Part shown: positions 40,621 to 52,617 of the stretch, in pieces
Position numbering within the stretch: the stretch's first letter is position 1
Layout: every line of letters starts with the position of its first letter
Source: Trochalopteron elliotii
Taxonomy: Eukaryota > Chordata > Aves > Passeriformes > Leiothrichidae
NCBI GenBank assembly: GCA_024734555.1
Contig: JANPWX010000080.1
Coordinates: forward strand, 5,106,164 to 5,170,163
Reading direction: 5' to 3'
Length of the DNA stretch: 64,000 bases
The notes under the pieces: model-generated
What the model saw: only the letters and a program-made list of their open reading frames with translations
Databases searched by the model: none
Told to the model about the DNA's origin: nothing
Position numbers and translations under genes: made by a program

Positions 40621-41786
40621 AACCACTTGCCAATTAGACCTGTGCACTGCCTTCGATGCCATCCACGATACCTGTGAGTACACTGAGGAGGTCACCAGCA
40701 CTGTTTCAGGTGGAAAATATCCTGATGTGATTGGCATAGTCCCCCTTGTAAGTTTGAATTCTTGACTAGTGAAAAGGTGTTATCACGTTCTTTTTTAGCA
40801 AAAAAAGAAAAGGAGGTATTTGTCTCTCAACAGTAAGATTATGGGTTTTTTCTGGGTCATCCACAATTTCTCCTCTATCCTTAGACCTTGAATCAGAAAA
40901 GGAATTAAAGTTTTTTACTATAAATTTACTATCACTGGGGTTATGAAATTGCTCTCCAACCAGTCAATCTGGACACCCCTTGTAGAATGCTGGTGTCCAA
41001 ACAAAATTGAAATGTACATTTCTGACTTGTGAAAATGTGTTTCCAGCTCTTAAGATTGAATCTGAGGTCGTAACTTCTTGCTCTCTTGCTTATTGTTAAA
41101 ATCTTTTAGCTTGATTTTGGGGAGTAATAAGACACAGAACAATAACATATATTTTCTGTATTATAGGTTTTCAGCCCCTACTATTCCACTGAAGTTTAGC
41201 AGCAGGATCTGTAAGTTAGTACAGACCAGCTGCACTTACAGCACATGCCAGCACAAGGGACAGGACGTGCAGATCAAAGCTGTCCTCAGGTCATCTGATT
41301 TTCTGTTCCTCTGTGTCTCCATGCATTACATTACGGGAAAACTTAACAAAATAAACAAATTCCTAGTCCCTTCCTCCCTTACCCTTTAAGTCCTCCCCCC
41401 ATCACAAAGTCAAACAGGAGGAAAAAAGTCTTCCTACACCTGGACCCTTTATTCACAATTCTGGGGTTCATCAGAAATTAACATCCGGTTTCTGGGGCTT
41501 CCTCTCTGTTTGCCAAGGTGCTCCAGAAGCATTTTATGCCAACCAGACGCCTACGTGCTATTTCTACATTCCTCACACCTCCCTGGCCTGAGTAGAGTTT
41601 CACCCACTGAGCTTCAGTTAGAAGTGATCATGAGGTGGAAAATGGTGGTGAGCAAATAGTTCCTAAAAAGGTTAGAAAAAAATGTTGCCAGATGTAGAGA
41701 CAATTCCCAAGAGCAGACTGACACTTTCCCATCAGGTACCCACCAAAGTCCCAGCCTCAAAATTTTCTACTCAGACATGATATATT

Positions 41787-41930
41787 CTGTCACAGTGACA
41801 TTCCACAGCCTCATGTGTTTTATTTACCTTAGAGAGATTCTCCATTCTCCCAGCAGTATGGCTGTTTTTGCACCTCCCTCAGCTTGCATCTAAAAGGACA
41901 GGCACACGTCATTGCTTCACTTTTACAGTG
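41787..41930. repeat. interspersed repeat of unrecognised family, copy B
   Basis: Partner of 39955-40100, same orientation. Conserved words include GTGACATTCCACAGCC, TTTTATTTACCTTAGA and AAAAGGACAGGCACA. Homology fades after about 41930, where neither flank can be aligned with confidence. No terminal inverted repeat or target-site duplication is evident. Confidence 0.7.
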
Positions 41931-42449
41931 CTTCAGCATGAGAGTTGTCATCTCCAGAAAGCTGGGAAATGACTGTAGGCACACTGTCTCTGCCAAGATT
42001 TGAGAAAATATTGCCATATCAATGCATGGTATAAGTACGAGCTGAAGTCTCATTAGGATGCTATAATGAGAATGGAACTGCTCTCACATGAAACACAAAG
42101 ACATGCCACATGCTGTATTGAACATGTCCTATTACACAACTCATGAACTCATAGAAATTTGGTCTCCTTCAGCTCCTGAGTTTCCTGCCTCTTTCCTCCC
42201 TGCCTATGTCTTTGTTTTCCTCACAAAGCAGAGTTCAGTGATTTCCTGTACTGCCCTTACATCCCATTACCCTTAAAGCAACATTACTTGAATGCAGTAA
42301 AGATCCATCTCAAAACTGAAGAAAGCAGTAAGAACAACAGCAGTTAGCCAAGATTGATTCCAAACAAAAAGAGTCTCAGGGCTCACACATACTCATGTCA
42401 GCAGGAAAAGGTGGAAGGAAGCATGTAGACTGTTACCTCTGAGCTCCTA

Positions 42450-42730
42450 AACACTGTGCAAGTGACTGTTCTCCTCCAGCTTTTCCTCACCCTCCCTTCT
42501 CTGCTCCACCTGCTGCTCCTGTACTGCCAGCAGGCTGCAGCCACCCCTTCCAGCTTCACACTCCCCCTGCCCCAGCCACTGCCCCACGCAGCTCCATGCT
42601 CCTCTAACCTCCTCACCCCGGAATCCTCTCTGATATCCTCTGCAAGTCGCAGTCTCTTGTTTCCCTTTTGCTTTCTCATTGCTTTCCTACTTGCCAGAAG
42701 ACAGGTCCTCAGCCCCTCCTGACCCTTCCT
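42450..42730. other. pyrimidine-rich GC islet
   Basis: About 280 bases rich in C and T on the plus strand (CTCC, CTGC and CCTC words). A frame of 88 codons at 42456-42722 is leucine-rich and looks signal-like at first, but it has no ATG start, as the first codon is GTG. No known exon is recognised, and the composition alone explains the frame. Confidence 0.5.
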
Positions 42731-44394
42731 GTCCTGCCTGAGAGCCTCAGGAACTCTTGGAAGCGTGAGGCTTGGGACAAAGGGCAGTGTCAGAGCTGTG
42801 TCTGTACCAGGATATCGCTTTCCTGACAGTCATATGTGCATATTTTGCACATGGTCATATATTTTCAAGCAGGGAGTTTTTTTCCTCTGATACAGGGGCT
42901 CTGTACCAGGCACTGCACAGCAACAGCATCACCAATGAAACTGCTTCCATTCCTAGGTAGGTGAAATCTCTGTGTCTGGGGAGTGTGTGGCAGGTGAGAA
43001 GGGAGTGGGATCTTACAAGGAGAAATTATTATATTGGGGATGGTTGAAAGCTGTTGGGTACACGGGACTGGAAGTCCCTGTAGCTTTGACCAGTGCTGCT
43101 GTTGGATTTGGTAATTGCATGGTAATTGCATTAGTATCACCCCACAACCAAACCCCAAAACGCCTGTCTTTATCTCACTGTGGCTTTTGTACTGAAAAAA
43201 CCCCAGAAACACTGTGAGTTTCGGTGCATTTGTTTTGGGTTTTTTTCCTTCTCTCTCTCCGTCAGCTTGGGAAATTTTTGTATTTCACATACTGAAAACA
43301 GTAAAATGACAACAGAATCCCACAAGTTTCTGCTTCAATCCCTGTGGGAGATAGTCTCTCCTCTCAGAAACACAGAGAAAATGTGAAATTTGCTGATATC
43401 TAAGTTGACTTGGATTATATACAATTATTTAAAAATTGTGCGTTATTTTTAGTCTTTTGAATTTTTCGTGAAGTCTTAATTTGTCCAAGGAAACAACATG
43501 GTGAGATTTCATGAGGCAATGAAACTGTAACACTAGGCTAGCAAACATCCAGAATGACACTTAGGTAGGGAAAAGCAGAACTGCAGGGGAAGACAGCACC
43601 CAGAAGGATCTTTGTGTCCTGCAACTCTCACTATATCCTGCTAATAATTTGGAAGCTGTAAAGTAAAAAATTTACTTTCCTTTCTGAGCTAAATGCCTTT
43701 TATCTAACCAATTACAGGGTGTGTGTGATAGTACAGTGACCTGTTAGTTTTCTCAAAAGCAGACATTCTTTTTTTCTTAGTGTTGGGAACCATATGCATT
43801 TATACAAGGGGAAAGTAGTTATGGTGTTTTAAGAGGTTAAATTTAAATAATCTGCCACACTGTAAATAACTTTCAAACCACACTGTCATAATGATGTAAA
43901 TATGTGACATTTCATCTTAATCTACCAGACCATGACTATGTGTTAGCTACAGAAGTATGGGAGTGCTTATAAGAGTAAAAAGTCTGATCAGGGGAACCCC
44001 CTTTGGTATTTTTCCATCGGCATGTAGAGCAGTTTGGATTATTCTCCATACATAATTCAGAGTGCAAATAAGTGCCTGGGCTTTACTGGAAACTCCTAGA
44101 GAGCTTTGAAAGCCATCCAAATGTTTTCCCCAGATTACTGAGTAACTTCTGTGCTGTTTATCAATTTTATACTTGTTGAGAACACATTCAAGTTGTTTAT
44201 CTGTGGTGTCTGCTGCTTTACCAAAGATGCCCCTGTAGCTGGTGGCCCTTGCTCTATCCAGCAGTGCAACTGAGTCTGTGGTGATGTTTACTGGAATACA
44301 CCCATTTTGTGGAAACCTTTGGCCCAGATCTTGTTTTAGAGCTCAGAATAAAGTTTTTAGATAATGAAACAAGTCTGATTTTCCTTTGTTCCAG
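42731..44394. other. intron sequence ahead of the EGF exon
   Basis: No feature was recognised other than the acceptor at its end. It directly precedes the ADGRL4-like exon, so it belongs to intron 1 of that gene. A pyrimidine tract (GATTTTCCTTTGTTCCAG) ends at 44394. Confidence 0.7.
44376..44394 (+). other. splice acceptor of the EGF exon
   Basis: Pyrimidine-rich tract followed by CCAG, ending with AG at 44393-44394. A second AG at 44406-44407 could also act as acceptor and would give a 137-base exon. The first is preferred because it gives a 150-base exon with phase 1 at both ends, as is usual for EGF exons, and keeps residues that align with the end of the human signal peptide. Confidence 0.75.
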
Positions 44395-44544
44395 TTCTGA
44401 TTTCCAGTCTGCTGGACTATGGCTGCACTTCTCCAAGCTGCAACATGACATGCCACAAAGATGCCAGATGTGAAGTTCGCGGGGGGACAACAGGCTGCTA
44501 TTGCTCCCAAGGATACACAGGAAATGGCATAACAGTCTGTAAAG
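44395..44544 (+). CDS. ADGRL4: ADGRL4 (ELTD1) exon: signal-peptide end and first EGF-like domain
   Basis: Partial gene, one internal exon. ADGRL4 is an adhesion G-protein-coupled receptor of endothelial and related cells, acting at the plasma membrane in vessel growth; its ectodomain begins with EGF-like domains. The exon supplies two bases of a split codon, 49 full codons and one base of the next. Residues 1-7 (LISSLLD) resemble the end of the human signal peptide. Residues 15-48 form an EGF domain with cysteines at 15, 19, 25, 34, 36 and 48, the C-Y-C pair and the ending GYTGNG. An N-M-T sequon lies at 16-18. A seventh cysteine at residue 10 has a counterpart in human. Compared from memory with human ADGRL4, RCEVRGGTTGCYC aligns with KCEIRNGIEACYC, and GYTGNGITVC with GFSGNGVTIC. 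No Ca-binding D-x-D/N-E motif is present, as expected for the first EGF. Exon 1, the second EGF exon, the GAIN domain and the seven helices were not found here. Another EGF protein is possible but fits less well. Confidence 0.85.
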
Positions 44545-44550
44545 GTAAAG
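44545..44550 (+). other. splice donor of the EGF exon
   Basis: AAAG|GTAAAG gives a standard GT donor with purines after it. The donor splits a codon after its first base, so the next exon should begin with two bases completing an acidic codon, as in the human gene, where the second EGF starts with Asp. No matching acceptor with such an exon was seen downstream in the window. Confidence 0.8.
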
Positions 44551-45543
44551 ATATTTTACCTATACATTTTTTTGTTATGTGCTCACTTGAAAAGCTTACC
44601 CAAGTGCCCACTAGCTCAAGGATTAAACTTTATGTCACAACGCTGTCATACACTGGCATGTTTTTAAAGCCAAGAACTTTAATATTTTCTGAAAAATTGT
44701 AGAAATTAAGCTCAGCCTGGTGTTTTGATATAACTCGCCATGTATCTCAGTTGAGTATGACCAGTTTTCCAGCTTTCTTTTTCCATGAGAGCTGCTAACT
44801 CATCTTTGCTGATTTTACCTTCAGCCATTTCCCTTGTGACTCAGAATTTCTGAAGTTAGGGCTGGGGTGGTGGCTGCTGTACACCCCTCAGCTCTCTGCC
44901 TCACACACACAGCACTTGGCCACTCTTCCCAGCAGCTGATCACCACCAGATAACAGCTCCTGGCCTGCTCTAGAAAACCAAGCAGGTGTGTATGTCACAG
45001 AGACATGCCAGTGTTGATTTTTCTACTACAGCTTCTTGCAAGAGAAATATGCCAGAAATCCTATTACGGGATCTTCTTTAGGATGACTCTGTCTTTCATC
45101 TAAAGAAAAGTAAGCTAAAATATTTTTCCTGCCTTCATATTTAAGTCATCTTCCACTATGAATAGCTCTAATACTTATTTTCACTGTTAGCTTATTTTCA
45201 CTATGTCCAGCTGCAGACAGGCTGAAATTCACAGGTATCTTGTCAGTTTTCAGTATCTTGAGAAGTAGTTAGACCATCTACCAGGTCAGTTTTTGTGTTT
45301 CAAGCATTTTGGGAAATTTAGCAGTTACTACTTAGCTGTAACCCTTTGGTTTGGTATGAGTTTAGGAAAACAGCCCACAGGTATTTTGGATTTTTATAGC
45401 TCATTTGCCATACTGTGCTTGGAAGTATGTTTGTTTAGGATAATTTAGAAGGCAAAGGCCTTTTTTCTAAGGAGGGTGTCTACACTTTTACAAGGTGGGA
45501 ATATTTAAAGAGAAATATAGATGGCTAAAATAACAAAAAAATA

Positions 45544-45985
45544 AGGAATCACAAAATCATAGAATAATTTAGCTTGGAGGAGACTTCTGTTGGTCATCTG
45601 GTCCAGCTCCCCACTCAGAGCAGATTCAACTTGAGTAGGTAGCTTAGGGCTTTGGCCAGCTGAGTCTTGAGTCTCTCCAAGGATGAACTCTGCACTTCTC
45701 TGGGCCCTTGTTTCACTGTCTGACCACCATAATTTTGAAAGCATTTTTTCTGATATCTGGTTGAGGTTTCTCCAGTTGCAGCTTGTAACTTTTCCTTCCC
45801 AAGTGCACTTACCACTGTACATTTCTAATAATAGCTTAGCTTCATCTCCTCCATAAGCCCTCATGACCTCCCATTAGGTAGTGTTGGCAGTATTATTATT
45901 TGTCCTTTGTTTTCCCTTCTAAAGTCTGAGCAAACTCTGTTCTGTCAGTCTCTTCTTTGCAGCAAAGTTGTAAATATATTGCCTG
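45544..45985 (-). mobile_element. CR1 LINE, truncated 3' end in the intron
   Basis: On the plus strand the copy begins with AATCACAAAATCATAGAATA, the reverse complement of the CR1 3' terminal repeat. CR1 landmarks follow: TTGGAGGAGACTTCTGTTGG, GGTCATCTGGTCCAGCTCCC, TGGCCAGCTGAGTCTTGAG and TGAGGTTTCTCCAGTTGCAG. A weaker match to the CTGAGCAAACTCTGTTCTGT-type block ends near 45985. It is antisense to the host gene. Open frames at 45505-45864 and 45615-45815 on the minus strand arise from this repeat and are not genes. Confidence 0.85.
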
Positions 45986-48814
45986 AATTTAATGTTAACC
46001 TTGCCATGGTAGATTAATCATTATTTCTCTATCAGGCTGGTCAAAAGAAAGTAAGAAATGGCCTTCACAACACTGGTTTTGCTCTTGCACTAGTTCAATT
46101 TTAGTGCCATGAAAGTCAGCTGGTTTGAACAATAAGTGCACATCATGTTTGCAGGGTCAAGGGCCTACACTTGTGAATAATGCAGAGAAACAAGAAAAAC
46201 AAGTCAATTTTAGCAATACTGCCTCGAATAAATCAAACTAGCATTTACTTACCTAGCATCATCTGGTACCCACTACATTGTCTGTACTTGTCCAGAAAGT
46301 CTGTGGTTATGAATCATCAATTAATTTTGCAGTAAAGATACCTGTTGTTCTCACTGCCATGACTGATGCTCTTAAGTCATCCATTATATATGTACCTATT
46401 ATACTGTTATTGAAGCAAAATTTTTGAGGACAGATTTATCTTGCCTTCCATGCTCTTTTTTATTTCTCATACAATACCTTTTTCTTATTTTCTCTTTTAC
46501 CTGTATTTTCTTAGAAAAATCTGCATTCAAATTTCATAAAAACATTTATTGAGCACTTAAAGAAAATTCAGTGCAGTGAAATATGCATTCACAAATCTCA
46601 TCAGTACATTAATTGTTTATTAAGGACTATATTAAGTGTTTGGAAACAGTCTTTAAAATAAAATTTCCAACGTCAGTCCAGGCAAACAAGATACTAGATG
46701 GATTTGTGGTGCTTTGCAGCCAAGTGGCATTGGTTTGCAGCAAGTGTCATGACTGGAGACCAACATTTTCTCTGGTAAAATACCTCAACAGCCACCAAAG
46801 TCACTTACCCTCCAGCAAAGCAGCCAGGCTTCTATCAGAACTCTGTGGCTGCTGGCCCTGAAAGAGAGACAATGTTTCTCTAGGGCAGAATTGTAACACG
46901 GTGCATTACTAATATTGTGCAGTAGTCTTCTAACAGCATAAAAAAAAGTAACCAGAATTTTAACTGGGTAGGTTCTATAAGGGATTAAAAATGTAGACTA
47001 CACCCTATCATAAATAGTTTAAAGCTGTGAAAACGTAAAGCAAAGCCTCAGTTGTTTAATGATGTATGAGATCTTGCTGTTCTGTGTGGCAAAAGCAGCA
47101 GGTGTATCTGCTGTTCTAGAGATAGCTACCCTTTTTTATTCAGTTAGTAATCTTAGGCTTTTACGATGATAGTGCAGTCACCTTCAAAGGAGATCATCAA
47201 TTATGTGCTAATACAGGCATTTTCAAAAGAGCCCATAAAATACATTGTGTTTTCATATTTGCCCTTTTAGTTATTTAGATAGGTTGTGAGAGTCATAATT
47301 ACTGTCAACATTAGTAATTTTGCATAGTGTAGAACCAAATTCTTCATTGTGCTTATCCTGGTAGACAATTAAACCACAGCAGTAATTCTTTTTAGACTTT
47401 ATTCTGAAACAAGCAATTCAAATTCTTCCTCCTTATAAACACATTGAACAGAAAATGTTAAGTTTTCAGGTTAGTCCTCTTAAGCTTTCATAGCTGAGAA
47501 ACCCTTCATTTTTATTTATAGGTACATTCTTACAGTGAAAGGTTTACATTTGTTTCTCGCCCTTCACTTGCTTTTAACACCTCTTAAATACTTGTAAAAG
47601 TTATTTCTTTGCTAGTCCTGTCTTTCCACTGTGACACAGATATTTTCCCTTGAGTTTTCTGTGCTGCAAAAGGCAATAATGTCCTCTTACATTTATTTCC
47701 TAGCACCATTATTGATGAATCATGAATCACTGATGTCAACATACCTTAGGAATGGAGTTTGTTAGTTTTGACTTTGCTCCCTTTGCCAGCTGGCTAAGTG
47801 ACTGCAGAGAGCTCGAGATTATTGGATTTTCTGTGTATAGATAAAGACACATAGATATGAATTTAATTTCCTGGTGTCAAAGTCATGGCTTTTAAAATAA
47901 TTATTCTCTTATAATCTTTCCCACAAGATTTCAACTACTTTAAATTAGGTCATGTTTTGGACTTTCTGAAGGCATACTTTGGCCACTCTAACAAAAAGCT
48001 AATCCTCTTCATAATCTCATTGTCTTCCGCAAGAATACATGCAGGAATGCACATAGTCAGGAGAATAACTGATTGTGGTATCTGGCCTCTTTTTTATATT
48101 GGAATTATAACCTACATAGCAATAAATTCCCTCTGTACAGTATCTTCCAGAAAGCCATAAATGAGTCACCTTGTCAAGCTTTACACCTCTGAGGTACAAA
48201 ATACTATCCCAGTCTCCTTACTTTTTCTTTTGTATTTATATTCCTTACTTTATGTAGTATTAAATAATAGACAATGACCTCTGATAGCACATCCTATTTG
48301 CTTTTTAGGACTTTTCCTGGGCAGATGTGTATTCTGCTTGTAAAGCACAAGGCTTTAGCTTCACCTAAATATCATACACCTAATTGAAGTAACATGGGCT
48401 AAAGCTCTTGGCATAAGAAATAAATATATACCCAGAAACAACTGATTTATAGACAAGTTAACTTCCTCTCATGCAAAAATGGCACGGATTTTTTACAGAT
48501 AAGTAGAATATATTTGCCACAGTTGTAAATGTATTCCTTTACATAAGAAGAGTTGGACATATAAATTAAGTGTTGTTCATAATTCCAGCCTTCTTCCAAG
48601 AGAAAATTAAAGGAAACAAATAAAATTTTAGATCCTTTGGAAAAGATAAGGGCAGAAGTAAAACTTCATAGAAGCCAATATTTTATTTTTAAAACAAAGG
48701 AGAAAATGAGTTGGCATCAGTGATGCTTTCCTAAGCAGCTCTGTTGGTTCAAATGCTGGCTGCTTCTTGATTGCTGACTGCCAATTTGCTGCTTTGCTGG
48801 CACACTGCAGGAAA

Positions 48815-48850
48815 TTAAAGTAAACAGTGTGATCACAGTGTTTACTTTAA
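48815..48850. repeat. 36-bp palindrome with two forkhead-type motifs
   Basis: The arms TTAAAGTAAACA (48815-48826) and TGTTTACTTTAA (48839-48850) are perfect reverse complements. Between them lies G, the perfect palindrome TGTGATCACA (48828-48837) and a second G. Only the two single G positions break the symmetry. Each arm carries GTAAACA, the core bound by forkhead factors, in opposite orientation. It lies 4.3 kb after the EGF exon. A regulatory role is inferred only from the motif and the host gene. Confidence 0.8.
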
Positions 48851-51164
48851 CTTTGTAAAATACGGAAGGAAAATGAAGCAGTGCTGTTTGTTCCAGGAGG
48901 GTAGGCAGGCAAGCAGGAAAAGCCTGAACACAATATCCCTCCCAGATATCCCTACACGTTATTCCTTTGTAAATGTCACTTGCAAATTATACTGCAAGAT
49001 TAATCAGTCTTACTTGTAAAATACTTACAGCTCTTCCAGAAATACTGAGCAAGGACTTAGGCTGTCAGAGGAACTTTCTATTGGAGCAAGGCAGTAACTC
49101 TGTTTCTGAAGTGCAGTGTAGGAGGATTTTTCATTTTACAGGGGTAAAAAATACATCAGTGCAAAGTGGTATTTTGTATCAAAATACAGAATCCTTGTTA
49201 GAACATGGGGCAATTTGTATAAATCCAGCTGAATCAAATTGAAAGCATGCCCAATATCTGAACACAAACATATTTTCTTGTTTTATGGAGGGTCAAAAGA
49301 CCAACTCTCTGGCTTTTGCCAGCTATAAAAAGGAGTTTTCCTGTGAGACCTCAATTGCTTGTTCTAACGTCATATTGCTGAGTTCCACCATTGACTCTAT
49401 TGCAGTCACTGAATTTGTTTGGATTTACTGGTGTCATTGTTGCCACTCTGCAGCACCCAATTTGTGTATAGTTTGTGTAGAGGGAATTTTTGCTTTCAAA
49501 TTAAAAGGACCCTGTAAAATCAGTGTGTATAATCATTTTATTCTATCCCAAACTGTTCTTCAATAGAAAACTATATAATTCAAATGTTGATTCACCAAAG
49601 AAGAGTTTTATTTTTTTTAACAGCAGGCATGTATCACTGGATGTCACTTCTGTGTTTACCAAATAGTCTGAAATCACTGATATGGAAGATCCAATCCACA
49701 CACTTCCTAAATTCATTTCACTGCTATCAGTTACCACAAGCTATAAAAAGGCAAATTGCAGCTGCTCTAACACAGCACAGCAGGAGAAAGATATGCCTTA
49801 GCCAAATGCTAACAGGGTTCAACTCAGTGTGTGACAACTTGGAAAACTTGGGATGTGCTATACAGGGGGCCAAAGAAGATCACTAATTCCCAGCCCTTTT
49901 GACATGCTCCTTACCTTTTTTCCTTTCCCCTTCTCCTCCTTCATCTCCTGATCTCTACTGCTTTGCCTCTATATTCTGCTGAAGCTTTTACATGGTTTCA
50001 GGGAAAGAGCACAAGTCACCTTTGAATTCAGAATTTCTACTGCAGGTTTAGGTGTTGGGCATTTTGGTGATCCCAAGCTTTGTTGAGAGGCACCATCTTG
50101 TTTGTTGCATATTTAGGTGTTATGTTTAACTGAGCCCATGGCTTCAGGGTTTCTCTCCAGGGAACAGAAAGTTTTCTTCCCTTGTGTCTTCTTTGGTAAT
50201 AATATAGCTGAATGGTTATTTACTTTTCTTGAAGTGCAGAGATTGACTGCTGAGCTGTGAGATGTTACCCAGCTGAGGTATCTTGATTTCATATTCCAGA
50301 TTAAACCTGCAGGCAGATCGTGTAAGTGAAAAGTCTGGACAAATTAACTGGGAGGATTTGATTTTCTGGTGCATAACAGTCCACTTGCCTAGGAAAGTGC
50401 TGGTGTTAACATTAACATAGCAGGTTCCTGGCCATTTGGGGACCTATGGCTTTATGTATGTCTTTTGCCTTTTCATGTGCAAGATGTCACACTTTTCTGT
50501 GAATTTGGGAAGGGCTTGATGGCTGTGATGTCTGTAGGCTGCTAGGGACTAACCAGCTGTTGTATGGTTGCCTTCCAGCCACAAAGGATGGAGTTATGTT
50601 AATGTTCCTCAACATAGCCATACCCTTGGCTAACAGTATTAGTCAAAACAGCTTCTACAGCCTTGAATTTATATTTTATAGCTACTATTCAAATTATGTT
50701 TCAGTTGAATTTTTTAAGAGTAGCTCAGGAATTTGAAAGGGGAGCATGTGTTACAACAGTGCCTGGTGATGCATGAGAACATGAGTCAGGAAGAAAGCAG
50801 TGCAGGATGTCTGGAGTAACAATACAACCCTGCTGAATAAGGAAAGGTGGAGGCTGTCTCACTCCAATTGTCTCACCTCTGGAAATGACCAAGTCCATAA
50901 AATTTTGACTCAAAGCATTTTATGCGTCCGAAGTGTCAAATCCAGAAATGAAGAAATCCCTTCCAGTTTCCCACTGAAATGAGAGACAAAGGATCTTCAG
51001 AGGGTTAGCCCTTCTTCCTACTGCCAGAAAACACAGTTCACCTGGGCTAAAGACACAGCCCACAACAACCATTTGTAAGCTTGACCCTAACTTTAAGAAG
51101 CCTTGGACAAAGTCCATTTTAGGGACTTTTTAGATAGACTAATAACATTCATAGATTTGAGGGG

Positions 51165-51214
<50 letters not shown>
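51165..51214 (+). repeat. 50-base A run flanked by G runs
   Basis: GGGG at 51161-51164, then 50 consecutive A, then GGGGG at 51215-51219 and seven more A. A homopolymer of this length is error-prone in sequencing, so the true length may differ. CR1, the main bird LINE, does not end in poly(A), so a retrocopy tail would be unusual; no retrocopy was recognised upstream. The frame at 51103-51294, rich in lysine, is only this run. Confidence 0.9.
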
Positions 51215-51217
<3 letters not shown>

Positions 51218-52617
51218 GGAAAAAAAGACCCCTCTGTTTTTTTTTCATGTGTTTTGTTTACATTTTCTTGAAATGGTACTTTGAGCATGACTAAAATACA
51301 GTAATGCATTTTTTAAAGAACCAGAAAGAAAAAAACTTCCTCTTGTTATATCTTTAATCATATCCAGACTCTCTTTTAAATTAGTCTTGTTTCCATCTAA
51401 AAAGAGTTTTAAAATGTGTGTAGATGATGTGGTAGAAAAGAGTTATTTGTCTCTCTCAAAAATTTACCCAAACTTTTAGGCTGATCATCTGCACTTGGAT
51501 GGTTTCTTACTTGTTTAATTCAAAATGTGTTTTAACCCTTGCCAAATAATGTTAATTTCCTTTCTTGAGAAAATACTCCTTTCATCCTGCTTTATGGTAC
51601 TAAGAATCAATATGTTACGTGTTTAGAGGATGTGGGAAAATTCATTTAAGGAGCTATAAACTTGTTATTTCAGAGTTTGCTTACTTTGTGTTTACCAGAG
51701 ATATGATTCCCTTCCTGTGTCTCTAACATCTGAAGTAGTCCCAGGAGGTCCAACAGTAACAATATGTTCTTCTCACTTGCTGGTTTGAAGCAAAAGGATG
51801 AAAAGTATTTCCTGAACATGTATACTCATACATGTGTATTAATTGCAGACAACCATGTGCACAGGGACCTGTGTATAAGTAGGCATATGAACAAAAGCAG
51901 ACTTTTCTACAAAATAAAGTAAGGCAATCTCAAAATTGACAGTTTTACTCATTCTGTGATTGTATAGTCAAAAATAGCTTTTGTTAAGGAAAGGACGATT
52001 TATTGTAAAGAAATTGCTTCCATACATTCCACTTCCTTGAGACTTCTCAACCTTGACTCACCAGTGGGAGAGGCTGCTGCAGCCACCAGACTGTGCAGCT
52101 GCCTTTGAGGCTCTGAATTCAGTGTCACCCACAAAACAAGGGATGTATCATCAGGAATAACACATAAGAGATGATGTAATTTCTGCACAGCTACGCTGAT
52201 TTATGTATAATAGCCCACTCATCTCCTATACTCATTTTACTTTTTTCTCTGTAACTCTATATTGAGCTCATAAAGCTCAATTGCAGAAAAGTGTTCTCTT
52301 TGGGATTTTTTTTTTTGCTCTTTTTTTTTAATTGTTGCTTTTTATTGTCTTCTGTCATAATATACTGGCCAGGAGTGGTGAAGTTGTATGTAACCACATT
52401 TGAAATGTGTAATTTATCTAGGATGATATGCTGGTGCACAATTTTTCTGTGTATGACTGTGAAAAATTGCCGACTGAGCTGTTGGCAGACAGAATATCAA
52501 ACCCAGCTCAGCCCTTTGTGTATGAGAGAGTTTAAGAAGGTAATTGACACTTTGGACCTCTATTTGCCAAAGAAAGAGATAATGACGTCTCCAAGAAGAT
52601 TAGAATCTAACCAAACA

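Noticed and set aside
42456..42722. Leucine-rich frame that resembles a signal peptide, considered as ADGRL4 exon 1
   Set aside because: It begins with GTG and has no ATG, and its leucines follow from CTCC/CTGC-rich composition.
45505..45864. 119-codon minus-strand frame
   Set aside because: It lies inside the CR1 3' end at 45544-45985.
49814..49826. GGGTTCAACTC, like a tRNA or SINE B box
   Set aside because: No A box at the right distance and no cloverleaf could be drawn.
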